Positions 1 to 6,935 of a stretch of DNA of 64,000 nt are shown piece by piece. Within the stretch, counting starts at the first letter, position 1, and each line of letters opens with the position of its first letter. Source of the DNA: Ruminococcaceae bacterium UBA3818 (GTDB taxonomy: Bacteria; Bacillota; Clostridia; Oscillospirales; Ruminococcaceae); NCBI GenBank assembly GCA_002369315.1, contig DFDW01000001.1:18379-82378 (forward strand), written 5' to 3'. The notes beneath the pieces were generated by a model that saw only the letters and a list, made by a program, of their open reading frames with translations, was not told the DNA's origin and ran no database searches. The translations under genes and the position numbers were made by a program.

Positions 1-234
1 GCCGGTGTTGTAGGGCGGATCGATGTAGATGCACTTGACGCGCCCCTCGTACCGGGGCAGCAGCGCTTTCAGGGCCTCCAGATTATCGCCCCGGATAATC
101 ATGTTTTCGCTGCCGTTATCTTCTTCATGCTGGCCCTGCTCGTCATAGCTGTATCTGCGCTCCAACACCCGGAACGGCACTTCCTGATGGTGATTGATGA
201 CTTTACTTTTTCCAATCCATTCCAGCGTTGGCAT
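1..234 (-). CDS. type III restriction-modification methyltransferase (Mod), cut by window edge
   Basis: Reading the minus strand from an ATG at 234 gives an open frame of 78 residues that runs off the window. It ends in DPPYNTG, the catalytic motif IV of N6-adenine/N4-cytosine DNA methyltransferases, shortly after MIIRGDNLEALKALLP, the SAM-binding-side sequence typical of type III Mod subunits. A GGAGGA ribosome site lies 8 bases before the ATG. The enzyme would methylate one strand of an asymmetric site and pair with a Res helicase-nuclease, which is not in view. A small HTH gene lies 215 bases upstream on the same strand. Only the N-terminal quarter can be judged; a solitary methyltransferase is the alternative. 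Confidence 0.8.
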   Translation of the reverse strand, partial: MPTLEWIGKSKVINHHQEVPFRVLERRYSYDEQGQHEEDNGSENMIIRGDNLEALKALLPRYEGRVKCIYIDPPYNTG

Positions 235-360
235 GGCTGTTTTCCTCCACAAATCTATTCTCGTAAAAGACCTGTCCTGTCACGGAAGGACTTATATTTG
301 TTGAATTGCGTCCAATCTTGTCATAGTCTGTCGAATAGACGATTTCGGACGTGTTGTAAA

Positions 361-408
361 CCAAGGGTTTAGTGCGCCCATTCGCACCCTTGGGGTGGAA
401 TGCACCCC
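361..408. promoter_or_regulatory. nested hairpins between HTH gene and methyltransferase
   Basis: CCAAGGGT (361-368) pairs with ACCCTTGG (386-393). Inside it GTGCG (372-376) pairs with CGCAC (383-387), and GGGGTG (392-397) pairs with CACCCC (403-408). The arms overlap, so alternative folds are possible. There is no T-run on the minus strand, so this may be a leader or regulatory structure for the methyltransferase transcript rather than a terminator. Confidence 0.35.
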
Positions 409-448
409 ATTATTTCGAGTTAGAGTCGCTATTGTCTGCGGCTCATTT

Positions 449-646
449 TTAATTTTTAGTGGGCTTCTTAACGTACTTTCCGCTTTTGATTCTTGCGTCT
501 GCGGGCTTTGGCTCATCATCGGGGATTGCCCATCTGTTGCCGATTTTCACCGCACCCGGTATGCGTTCCTCGTTGCACAATATCTGTATGCGCCGTGATG
601 AGATACCCCACCTCTCGGCGGTCTGCGGGACAGAAAGATACTTCAT
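449..646 (-). CDS. small helix-turn-helix (excisionase-like) protein, copy 1 of 3
   Basis: The 65-residue protein begins MKYLSVPQTAERWGISSRR and continues with an IPGAVKIGNRWAIP segment and a basic tail. This is the layout of a MerR/excisionase-like winged HTH: helix-turn-helix, then a wing with RW. The start at 646 was chosen over a longer upstream frame because GGAGGG lies 7 bases before it and because two homologues in this window (6146 and 20549) start at the same residue. It is oriented toward the methyltransferase at 1-234 and may regulate it. DNA binding is inferred from the fold; the target is unknown. Confidence 0.75.
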   Translation of the reverse strand: MKYLSVPQTAERWGISSRRIQILCNEERIPGAVKIGNRWAIPDDEPKPADARIKSGKYVKKPTKN

Positions 647-1071
647 GGTTGCAGCCCTCCCGGTCTGTCCTCTCAGCTTGTTAGCCTGATCGTAGTTACA
701 ATAAATCATTATATATTATAGTCCGATTAGCGAATAAAATCAATAGGTTTCCCGCGAAGTTCAGAAAGAATTTCCAATTCAGAAATCAAGGGTTTGGGAC
801 TTTCCCAAAAGAGAAAATGAGCGTATCGGCTGCAAGGCAGAAACGCTCATTTTTCCGGTGTGTACGGACACCGGATGTGCTTGCTATTCTCCATAATTTC
901 ATATCCGCAGATACAACGCGCTCCCGCTTTCACAAAAGCAGGGGCGCATATTTTTTAAGAGGGTGTCAAGTTTTTGAGAAAAAAGTCCGTTAAAAAGTAA
1001 AAAGAAATTTTTCGCGTTACCCCCCCATTCGCAAAAATCTGTCCGTTGTAAAGTGAAAGGAGTGTTTTATC
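647..1071. other. non-coding stretch between divergent modules; candidate oriT/promoter region
   Basis: No supported gene. It holds the terminator-like hairpin at 814-853 and a second hairpin CCGGTGT (855-861)/ACACCGG (868-874). The part from about 950 to 1065 is A-rich, contains two related CCGTT-containing stretches followed by AAAGT, and sits directly upstream of the MobC-like gene, where origins of transfer often lie. The oriT idea rests on position only. Confidence 0.3.
814..853. terminator. hairpin with A/T-rich flanks, terminator-like in both directions
   Basis: AAAATGAGCGT (814-824) is an exact inverted repeat of ACGCTCATTTT (843-853), with an 18-base loop. The stem ends in A-runs on one side and T-runs on the other, so it could stop transcription from either strand. 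It separates the minus-strand HTH/methyltransferase genes from the plus-strand mobilization genes. Confidence 0.5.
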
Positions 1072-1401
1072 ATGCCAGACCGCACGCGGCCCATCCGCAA
1101 GGAAATCTGCCTGAATGAGCAGGAACTAAATCTCATCCAACATAAGATGCGCCAGTTGGGAACGCACAACTTCGGCGCATATACCCGGAAAATGCTCATC
1201 GACGGGTACATCATCAAGGTCAATTACACTGAGCAAAAAAAGCTGGCTGCTGCCGTCAGCCGCGTTGCCTCAAACATCAATCAGATTTGCCGCCGCATCA
1301 ATCAGACCGGGCGATTCTATGCTGCCGATATTGCCGAGCTGAAAGCACGTCAGGAAGAAATATGGTCGCTTTTGAAAGAAGCGCAAAAACAGGAATTATG
1401 A
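1072..1401 (+). CDS. MobC-like relaxosome accessory protein
   Basis: The 109-residue basic protein has an N-terminal ribbon-helix-helix-like part (RTRPIRKEICLNEQELNLI), a middle NFGAYTRKMLIDG motif and VASNINQICRRINQTG, which match the MobC/relaxosome family of clostridial conjugative elements. Such proteins bind oriT next to the nick site and help the relaxase load. GAAAGGAG lies 9 bases upstream of the ATG. It starts a plus-strand set of mobilization and replication genes, but no relaxase follows directly. The window's only relaxase (23555) belongs to another family and module, so the partner is probably elsewhere in the same element. Confidence 0.8.
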   Translation: MPDRTRPIRKEICLNEQELNLIQHKMRQLGTHNFGAYTRKMLIDGYIIKVNYTEQKKLAAAVSRVASNINQICRRINQTGRFYAADIAELKARQEEIWSLLKEAQKQEL

Positions 1402-1420
1402 ATGTAAGGAGGGTCACAAT

Positions 1421-1636
1421 ATGCCGCGCATGAGTAAATCAAGAAAGCTGGAATGGTCGTTCTTTCTCAACGACCGTGGCCGCATCACCTTTAACGCCCT
1501 CTGCCGGAAATGCGTCCACGACTGCAAGCAGAGTTTCCGGGCGGTCGTGATAGAGTGTCCGCACTATCGCTCCAAACGCGCAAAAGCTGAGCATGACGTT
1601 TCACTTCCAAGAGGTCCGACGGACAAGCCGCCATAG
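1421..1636 (+). CDS. small basic hypothetical protein with cysteine pairs
   Basis: A 71-residue protein rich in Lys and Arg. It contains CRKCVHDCKQSF and a later VIECPHYRS, so four or more cysteines could form a small zinc site. It starts 20 bases after the MobC-like gene with AAGGAGGG before the ATG, so translation is well supported. Genes of this size and position recur in Tn1549-like conjugative elements, but no function is recognised. The C-terminal 20 residues are low in recognisable structure. Confidence 0.6.
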   Translation: MPRMSKSRKLEWSFFLNDRGRITFNALCRKCVHDCKQSFRAVVIECPHYRSKRAKAEHDVSLPRGPTDKPP

Positions 1637-1717
1637 GCACAATATCCTGCTGTACCAGAGAGGAAGTGATGGAAAATCTATTTCAAACGCAATACCGCGC
1701 TGCCGCCGTTTATTCCC

Positions 1718-2380
1718 TTGCCGCGCTTCATGCTGACAGGCGAGTATTCCATCAACGCCAAGCTGCTATATGGGCTGCTTTTGAACCGCACCATGCTTTC
1801 CCAGAAAAACGGTTGGGAGTCTGAGAATGGAAATGTCTATGTAATCTATACGATCAAGCAGATGGCGAATGATCTTGATCGGAGCGAGAGGACAGTCAAG
1901 ACCGCTCTGCGGGAACTGGAAAATGCCGGGCTGATCACCCGCGTCCGTCAGGGCTGGAATCAGGCGAACCGCATCTTTCTGCAAATCCCGGACAGGGTGC
2001 AGGTTTCTTCCCGTCCAGAGGGCAATACCTGCCCAATGGATGTGCAGGATTCTTCACCCAGCATAGGGCAGAAATTGCCCGCAAGTAATACTGATACAGA
2101 ATATAAAGAGCATAGTAAGACAGAAAGAGTAGAGAGTACGCGCCGCCGATATGGAGAGTTTCAAAATGTTTTCCTGTCAGGCGAGGAATGTACCCGGCTG
2201 GAAACGGCTTATCCCGGCAAAGCTGCCGAATACATTGAGCGGCTGTCCCGGTACATGGCTTCCAATGACAGGCACTATGCCAATCATTACGCCACCATCA
2301 AGAAGTGGTTGGACGAGGACAGCAAGGGCATGAGCGCGAAAAACTACACCTACGATGATAACGAGGGAGAGTGTCTATGA
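1718..2380 (+). CDS. RepA-like replication initiator (N-terminal winged-helix), possible N-terminal frameshift
   Basis: The segment SINAKLLYGLLLNRTMLSQ, followed by a NGWESENGNVYVIYT stretch and a winged-helix region (RSERTVKTALRELENAGLI), matches the RepA N-terminal family found in plasmids and ICEs. The remainder is variable, with a C-terminal helical part. The frame opens at TTG 1718 or ATG 1730 and neither has a good ribosome site. The best one (AGGAAG, 1661-1666) precedes ATG 1669 in another frame, which reads MENLFQTQYRAA, much like the missing family N-terminus. A one-base insertion near 1700-1708 would explain this, so the gene may be frameshifted. It overlaps the next gene by ATGA. 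Confidence 0.7.
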   Translation: MPRFMLTGEYSINAKLLYGLLLNRTMLSQKNGWESENGNVYVIYTIKQMANDLDRSERTVKTALRELENAGLITRVRQGWNQANRIFLQIPDRVQVSSRPEGNTCPMDVQDSSPSIGQKLPASNTDTEYKEHSKTERVESTRRRYGEFQNVFLSGEECTRLETAYPGKAAEYIERLSRYMASNDRHYANHYATIKKWLDEDSKGMSAKNYTYDDNEGECL

Positions 2381-3222
2381 ATCCGATTTTTACGAAAATG
2401 GTTGATGCCGTTGAAACTGCTAATGCCGCACCTGACGATTACATCAATTCCGCTGATGGGCTGAAATACTGCGGCAAGTGCCACACGCCGAAAGAAGCCT
2501 TTTATCCCGCAGACCTTCAGGCACAGGGCTTTACCAAGCACCCGGTTATGTGCAAGTGCGCTGACGAGCGCCGCGAACGGGAAGAAGCAAAGCGCCGGGA
2601 ATATGAGCGAATGTCCTATATGACAATGCTCCGCAGCGAGGCGTTCCGCGATATGCCCGCCTTTGGCTGGCGGTTTGAGTCAGCCGCAGCTATGACACCC
2701 CAGCTTGCAAAGGCGAGGGGCTACGCGCAGAACTGGGACGAGTTCAAAAAGGCGGGGATCGGGCTACTCCTGTTCGGGAACGTTGGCACAGGAAAATCCT
2801 ATGCCGCTGGCTGTATTGCCAACGCTCTGATTGACCGTCTGGAGTCTGTCCTCTTTGTGGGAATGTCCGATGTGGTCAATCGAATGCAGGGTAATTTCGG
2901 CACGGATCGCGACCATTACATGAAATCGCTTATGCGCCCTGACCTCCTCATTCTGGATGATTTGGGGGCAGAGCGCAACACCAGTTTCGGCAAGGAGCGA
3001 GTGTTCGATGTGGTTGACAAGCGGCTGCTGACCGGCAAGCCCATGATCGTCACGACCAATATTCCGCTTTCCGTTATGAAGCAAGCTGCCGATCTGGATG
3101 ACCGCCGCATTTTTGACCGCATCTTGGAAGTCTGCGTCCCGATCCGCTTCGACGGGGAGAACTTCCGCAAAGGCAATGCCAGCGCTAATATCAAAAAAGC
3201 CGCAGAAATGCTGAATGGGTAA
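2377..3222 (+). CDS. DnaC/IstB-like ATP-binding replication protein
   Basis: A 281-residue AAA+ protein. Its N-terminal half carries a cysteine cluster (CGKCHTPKEAF, MCKCADERRERE). It is followed by Walker A GNVGTGKSYAAG, Walker B LLILDDLGAE and a sensor I-like IVTTNIPL. These are the marks of DnaC/DnaI-type helicase loaders encoded on mobile elements. The start at 2377 was chosen because ATGA overlaps the stop of the RepA-like gene, indicating translational coupling. With that gene it probably loads the host DnaB helicase during replication of the excised element. An IstB-type transposition helper is unlikely because no transposase is adjacent. Confidence 0.85.
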   Translation: MNPIFTKMVDAVETANAAPDDYINSADGLKYCGKCHTPKEAFYPADLQAQGFTKHPVMCKCADERREREEAKRREYERMSYMTMLRSEAFRDMPAFGWRFESAAAMTPQLAKARGYAQNWDEFKKAGIGLLLFGNVGTGKSYAAGCIANALIDRLESVLFVGMSDVVNRMQGNFGTDRDHYMKSLMRPDLLILDDLGAERNTSFGKERVFDVVDKRLLTGKPMIVTTNIPLSVMKQAADLDDRRIFDRILEVCVPIRFDGENFRKGNASANIKKAAEMLNG

Positions 3223-3260
3223 GCTGTTGCAGCAGCTTACCCACCCATGAGACAGGAATA

Positions 3261-3476
3261 TTATTCAACCGGCTTTCCTGTTTCTTCTGAAATAAAACGA
3301 CCCTCAAACCGACAGCCGATAGCCGCCGCTATTTCCTGCAACTCGCTTTCCCTGAAATTGTCACGGCGCATTTTGCCGCTGATATTTTGGGTTGTGCAGC
3401 CAAGCTGCCTTGAAAGCTGACTGACAGTTACGCCTTGCTTCTTCATAGCAGCCCGGATAACCTGAGCCATACTCAT
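3261..3476 (-). CDS. small XRE-type helix-turn-helix regulator
   Basis: A 71-residue protein on the opposite strand to its neighbours. AQVIRAAMKKQGVTVSQLS, then RQLGCTTQNISGKMRRDN, form a lambda-repressor-like HTH. The start MSMAQ at 3476 was preferred over a GTG three codons upstream because that GTG overlaps the GGAGG ribosome site. It diverges from the promoter at 3569-3597 that drives the recombinase genes, so it is a candidate repressor of that promoter. The same small type recurs at 23334 in the second module. Confidence 0.7.
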   Translation of the reverse strand: MSMAQVIRAAMKKQGVTVSQLSRQLGCTTQNISGKMRRDNFRESELQEIAAAIGCRFEGRFISEETGKPVE

Positions 3477-3546
3477 TGACTTCACCTCCGGGAATTATCA
3501 AAGTAATTATACATGAGAGCAAGCAGAAATGTCAATTCAGGAGTTA

Positions 3547-3597
3547 CCGGAGAATCGCTCCGGAGCTATTGACCCAAGACTGGAAATAGTATATAAT
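3547..3597 (+). promoter_or_regulatory. sigma-A promoter with adjacent dyad, drives recombinase operon
   Basis: TTGACC (3569-3574), a 17-base spacer and TATAAT (3592-3597) form a near-consensus promoter. A 6-bp inverted repeat CCGGAG/CTCCGG (3547-3552, 3558-3563) sits just upstream of the -35 and could be an operator, for example for the XRE-type protein encoded divergently at 3261-3476. Transcription would run into the genes at 3673 and 3910. Confidence 0.65.
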
Positions 3598-3672
3598 AGT
3601 AACTGTTGAGTTACCATTGAAAGAGCGGCACTTCATTCGGCTGACGAACATAACGTCAAATGGAGTGATTAC

Positions 3673-3855
3673 ATGGTAGAAAACGAAAACTACAAGAGCT
3701 ACACTGCAAACAATGGAACCGAGCTTCGCTTTCCCAAGGAGAGCGTGGTTCAGATGACAGCAGAGCAGAGGGACTGCTACCAGAACTTTATCAATGTTCT
3801 GGCACAAATCCTGATTAAATATGCTGCCGCAGAAAAGGAAAATCAGAAAATCTGA
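3673..3855 (+). CDS. small hypothetical protein preceding the serine recombinase
   Basis: A 60-residue acidic/charged protein (MVENENYKSYTANNGTEL...). GGAGTG lies 8 bases before the ATG and a strong promoter is about 75 bases upstream. It has no membrane segment or known motif; the C-terminal half looks helical. It lies 54 bases before the recombinase gene and shares its promoter, so it may be an accessory or directionality factor for recombination. That role is inferred from position and size only. Confidence 0.55.
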   Translation: MVENENYKSYTANNGTELRFPKESVVQMTAEQRDCYQNFINVLAQILIKYAAAEKENQKI

Positions 3856-3909
3856 GCAGAGTATTCCGGGCGGTCGATGACCGCCCGGTCCTGCAATAGG
3901 AGGAAATCT

Positions 3910-5898
3910 ATGTATGATACGAAAGAGGGCAAATCGTGTGTAATCTATATCCGTGTCAGCAGTGAGCGTCAGGTAAAGGGGTATAGTCTGGACGGGCAGA
4001 AACACTATCTGGCTGAATGCGCCGAGCGTCGGGGTATGACCGTTCTTGATACCTACGTTGAAGAAGGCAAAAGTGGCAAGAGTATCGAGGGACGGACTGA
4101 GTTCCAGCGGATGCTGGATGACATTCAGAGTGGAAAAGTGCATACGGACTATGTGCTGGTTTTCAAATTATCGAGGTTTGGCAGAAACGCGCGGGATGTG
4201 CTGAACTCCCTTGAGTTCATTATGAAATACGGCGTTCACCTGATGTGCGTAGAAGATGGGCTTGATTCCTCGACCTCTATGGGAAAAATGATGATTACCA
4301 TTCTTGGCGCGGTAGCTGAGTTGGAGCGCGAAAACATCATTGCACAGAGCCTTTTGGGGCGCGAGGAAAAAGCAAAATCCGGCGGCTGGAACGGTGGCTT
4401 TGCACCCTATGGGTATCGTCTGGTAAAGGGCGATGACAAGAGTAAAGGAAAATTGGAGACTGTTCCGGAAGAAAAGGCTGTCGTGCAGTTGGTCTTTGAT
4501 ATGTTCCTAAACCGCAATATGGGATACACAGCAATTTCGGGTTATCTCAATCGAAACGGTTATACTCGCCCACCGGCAAAGAATGCAATCCGCCCCAGCT
4601 ATGGCGAGTGGAGTTCTGACCACATCAAGAGAATGCTTAGCAATCCGGTTTATACAGGGCGCGTGGCATGGGGCAAACGACGCACAGAGAAAGTTCCCGG
4701 CAAAGATAATGAGTATCGGCTTGTGAAACAGGACGAGTATATTTTGAGTGAGGTTATTTCCCATGAGGCGTTTGTTTCTAAAGAGGATTTTGACCGAGTG
4801 CAGGAGATCAAAGCCATCCGTGGGAAAAAGGGCAATCACAACATCGGTCAGTATAACGCACATCTGTTGTCTGGTATCGTAAAATGTCCGCAATGCGGCG
4901 CACCCATGTACATCGGCATGACCAAGTGGACAAATCAAGACGGTACAGAGCGCCGTACAGAATCTTATGTCTGCTCCTATGCGACAAAACACCGGGGGAC
5001 TTCGGTATGCCGCAGGAATGGCGTGGTAGCCAGTCAGGTTGAGGACGAGGTGATGGAGTACACCCGGAAGATTGTTCGCAATCCGCAGTTTATCAAAGAT
5101 TTGCAGGAAAAGGTAATGACCGCCGTGGACATGACCGAGGTCGAGAATGACATTACCGCCTACAAAAACCAGCTATCCGCTTTACAGCGCAGCCGCGACA
5201 GCTTGGAGCGGGATATTGACCGCATTGCTCCGGATGATAAGTATGCAGAGCGCCGCCGCGCAGACATGACCCGCCGCCTGAATGACCTCTATGACCAGAT
5301 TTATAAGGCGGAGGATCTGCTGCAAGAAAGCATGATGAAAAAGGCAACTCTGGAAAGCAATCAGATGTCTGTGCAATCTATGATAGGAATCCTCTCGTCT
5401 TTTGACGCAATCTATGATAGAATGAATGCAGCAGAACGGCGCGACCTTGTGAAATACCTGATTTCTGAGGTTGAGTTGTTCCCGCGTGAGGAACAAAAGA
5501 CACAGAAACGCTTTGTAAAGGCGATTGCGTACAAGTTTCCCATTGAACAAAAGGTGCTCACGCAATTTGATGAATGCGGGGCATCTGTGGAAACAGTTGT
5601 CTTGCTTTCCAAGGGAGAAATCGACTCCAAGAAGATTCGGGTGGAGTTCTCGTTGGAGGATATGGATACCTCCGGTTTCCAGCAGGGAGCCACTTACGGA
5701 CAGATCAAGGAGTGGGTGCTGGAGCAGACCGGATTAAAGGTGTCTTCCCTGTATATCTCACAGATCAAGCGGAAATGCGGACTGGAGGTTGGGCAGAATT
5801 ATAACCTGTCAAAAAAGGAGGATGCCAGACAACCGAAATGTCCGCTGGATAAGGAAAAAGCAATCGAAGAAGCGTTGAAACATTTCGGGATGATTTAA
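3910..5898 (+). CDS. large serine recombinase (site-specific integrase/excisionase)
   Basis: The 662-residue protein has a resolvase catalytic domain (YIRVSSERQ, catalytic Ser17; LVFKLSRFGRNARDVL; AELERENI), a recombinase domain around 165-290, a zinc ribbon (CPQCGAPMYIG ... SVCRRNG), a coiled coil near 420-490 and a VETVVLLS motif. It then has about 90 extra C-terminal residues that the second recombinase (25018) lacks. The ATG at 3910 was chosen for its AGGAGG site. Enzymes of this kind integrate and excise ICEs or IMEs of the Tn4451/Tn5397 type and usually lie at one element end. The terminator at 5906 follows directly, so an attachment site is expected close by. Confidence 0.92.
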   Translation: MYDTKEGKSCVIYIRVSSERQVKGYSLDGQKHYLAECAERRGMTVLDTYVEEGKSGKSIEGRTEFQRMLDDIQSGKVHTDYVLVFKLSRFGRNARDVLNSLEFIMKYGVHLMCVEDGLDSSTSMGKMMITILGAVAELERENIIAQSLLGREEKAKSGGWNGGFAPYGYRLVKGDDKSKGKLETVPEEKAVVQLVFDMFLNRNMGYTAISGYLNRNGYTRPPAKNAIRPSYGEWSSDHIKRMLSNPVYTGRVAWGKRRTEKVPGKDNEYRLVKQDEYILSEVISHEAFVSKEDFDRVQEIKAIRGKKGNHNIGQYNAHLLSGIVKCPQCGAPMYIGMTKWTNQDGTERRTESYVCSYATKHRGTSVCRRNGVVASQVEDEVMEYTRKIVRNPQFIKDLQEKVMTAVDMTEVENDITAYKNQLSALQRSRDSLERDIDRIAPDDKYAERRRADMTRRLNDLYDQIYKAEDLLQESMMKKATLESNQMSVQSMIGILSSFDAIYDRMNAAERRDLVKYLISEVELFPREEQKTQKRFVKAIAYKFPIEQKVLTQFDECGASVETVVLLSKGEIDSKKIRVEFSLEDMDTSGFQQGATYGQIKEWVLEQTGLKVSSLYISQIKRKCGLEVGQNYNLSKKEDARQPKCPLDKEKAIEEALKHFGMI

Positions 5899-5905
5899 TA
5901 TGGGG

Positions 5906-5948
5906 AAAGCCGCTTACAGCCAAGTTACATGGCATGTAAGCGGCTTTT
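5906..5948 (+). terminator. rho-independent terminator after serine recombinase
   Basis: AAAGCCGCTTACA (5906-5918) pairs exactly with TGTAAGCGGCTTT (5935-5947), with a T-run at 5945-5948. It lies 8 bases after the recombinase stop codon and separates that element from the Hxs operon. Confidence 0.85.
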
Positions 5949-6050
5949 ACTGTTGTTGTCCGTTTGGGCGTCTGAATATGTAAGACAACACGGTTTTCCA
6001 TAATTCTATTTTTGACTGCAATAAAGCAAGTAATTAGCTTTTTGAGCATA

Positions 6051-6079
6051 TTGATTTTATTCGCTTGACAGTATATAAT
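6051..6079 (+). promoter_or_regulatory. promoter of the Hxs operon
   Basis: TTGATT (6051-6056), a 17-base spacer and TATAAT (6074-6079). A second overlapping TTGACA at 6065-6070 has no well-placed -10. It lies 67 bases upstream of the HTH gene that opens the operon. No terminator hairpin was spotted between here and the end of the 17.5-kb gene. Confidence 0.6.
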
Positions 6080-6145
6080 GCTATATAAGGTTCACAGGAT
6101 TTCAGACAAATCTCCGCGTATTTTTTAATTGAAGGACGGCATGGA

Positions 6146-6334
6146 ATGGAGTATTTATCGATTCGACAAATGGCTGAAGAGTGGAAGATTTCCCCGCGCC
6201 GGATACAGGTTCTCTGTGCAGAAAATCGGATACCGGGCGCATTTCGAGTTGGGAGGACATGGGCAATTCCAGCGGATGCAGAGAAGCCGAAAGATGCACG
6301 AATCAAGAGTGGAAAGTACGTAAAAGCAAAATGA
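6146..6334 (+). CDS. small helix-turn-helix (excisionase-like) protein, copy 2 of 3, first gene of Hxs operon
   Basis: A 62-residue protein, MEYLSIRQMAEEWKISPRR, with the same VLCAENRIPGA wing region and DARIKSGKYVK tail as the genes at 449 and 20549. It is the first gene after the promoter at 6051-6079 and lies 48 bases before hxsD in the same direction, so it may autoregulate the operon. The ribosome site is weak (GGACGG region). Alternatively it is an excisionase left over from the neighbouring element. Confidence 0.75.
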   Translation: MEYLSIRQMAEEWKISPRRIQVLCAENRIPGAFRVGRTWAIPADAEKPKDARIKSGKYVKAK

Positions 6335-6382
6335 CCACGATACGCGTTGTGGTTTTATCAGAAAGTTCCGGGAGTATTGGAT

Positions 6383-6754
6383 ATGAGAAAAATGAAGTTT
6401 AGCAAGGAACTGTACTCAAAAACTGCACTGATTAAAGCAGCGTACAATTTTACAGATTCGGCGTATGTTCATCTTGATGCCGACGAGCAATATTACTATG
6501 TAGAATTGGAGCCGAAGAGCGGCAGTGATAAGATTGATGAACATGACTTTGTGAATGAAATGCTTGCCCAAAGTGTTCGACACGAAATTTTCCAACAGAC
6601 AAAGCACATCCGGGAGCTACTTTATGCGCGAGCGGTTGCAAGCAGTGTCATTGTGGATGAATCTTTGATCGAAGACTCTTCAGATGAAATCCCATACACA
6701 GAGGATGAGATTCTAAAGGACTGGTTTGCTGAAGATGAAAAGAATAACAGTTAA
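6383..6754 (+). CDS. hxsD: His-Xaa-Ser system protein HxsD
   Basis: The 123-residue protein opens with FSKELYSKTALIKAAYNFTD, then a beta-rich YVHLDADEQYYYVELEPK, then DFVNEMLAQSVRHEI and IRELLYARAVASS. This is the pattern of the HxsD family: a small protein always encoded with the radical SAM pair HxsB/HxsC and a His-Xaa-Ser repeat protein. Its molecular role is unknown; its compact alpha/beta layout and constant association suggest that it presents the substrate to the maturases. The start at 6383 has GGGAG 8 bases upstream. An acidic C-terminal tail of about 30 residues follows the family core. Confidence 0.8.
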   Translation: MRKMKFSKELYSKTALIKAAYNFTDSAYVHLDADEQYYYVELEPKSGSDKIDEHDFVNEMLAQSVRHEIFQQTKHIRELLYARAVASSVIVDESLIEDSSDEIPYTEDEILKDWFAEDEKNNS

Positions 6755-6935
6755 TCTGGAAATTTATTCTGACGAATCGATTCGAAAGGCAATACAGGCT
6801 TACTGTACTCTTGCTAAAATATCTATTAAACAGAAAAAAGAGCAAGCGATAATCACATTTTGGCATTGTAAGTACGACGAAGATAGAACAGCAAAAGAAT
6901 TTGAAAACTATTTGATCGGGATTGAGAACTCATAA
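6726..6935 (+). CDS. second, shorter HxsD-like protein
   Basis: A 69-residue protein overlapping the end of hxsD. VNLEIYSDESIRKAIQAY matches in place the LYSKTALIKAAY opening of HxsD, and EFENYLIGIEN matches the NEML region, but the helical C-terminal part of HxsD is absent. TTG 6726 has AAAGGA five bases upstream; ATG 6735 is the alternative start. It overlaps the following membrane-protein gene by one base. The relation to HxsD is my reading of motif positions, not a database result. It could be a partner that forms a heterodimer with HxsD. Confidence 0.6.
   Translation: MLKMKRITVNLEIYSDESIRKAIQAYCTLAKISIKQKKEQAIITFWHCKYDEDRTAKEFENYLIGIENS

Noticed and set aside
3544..4143. 199-codon minus-strand open frame
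   Set aside because: Covers the small gene at 3673, its promoter and the start of the serine recombinase; no motif and no ribosome site.
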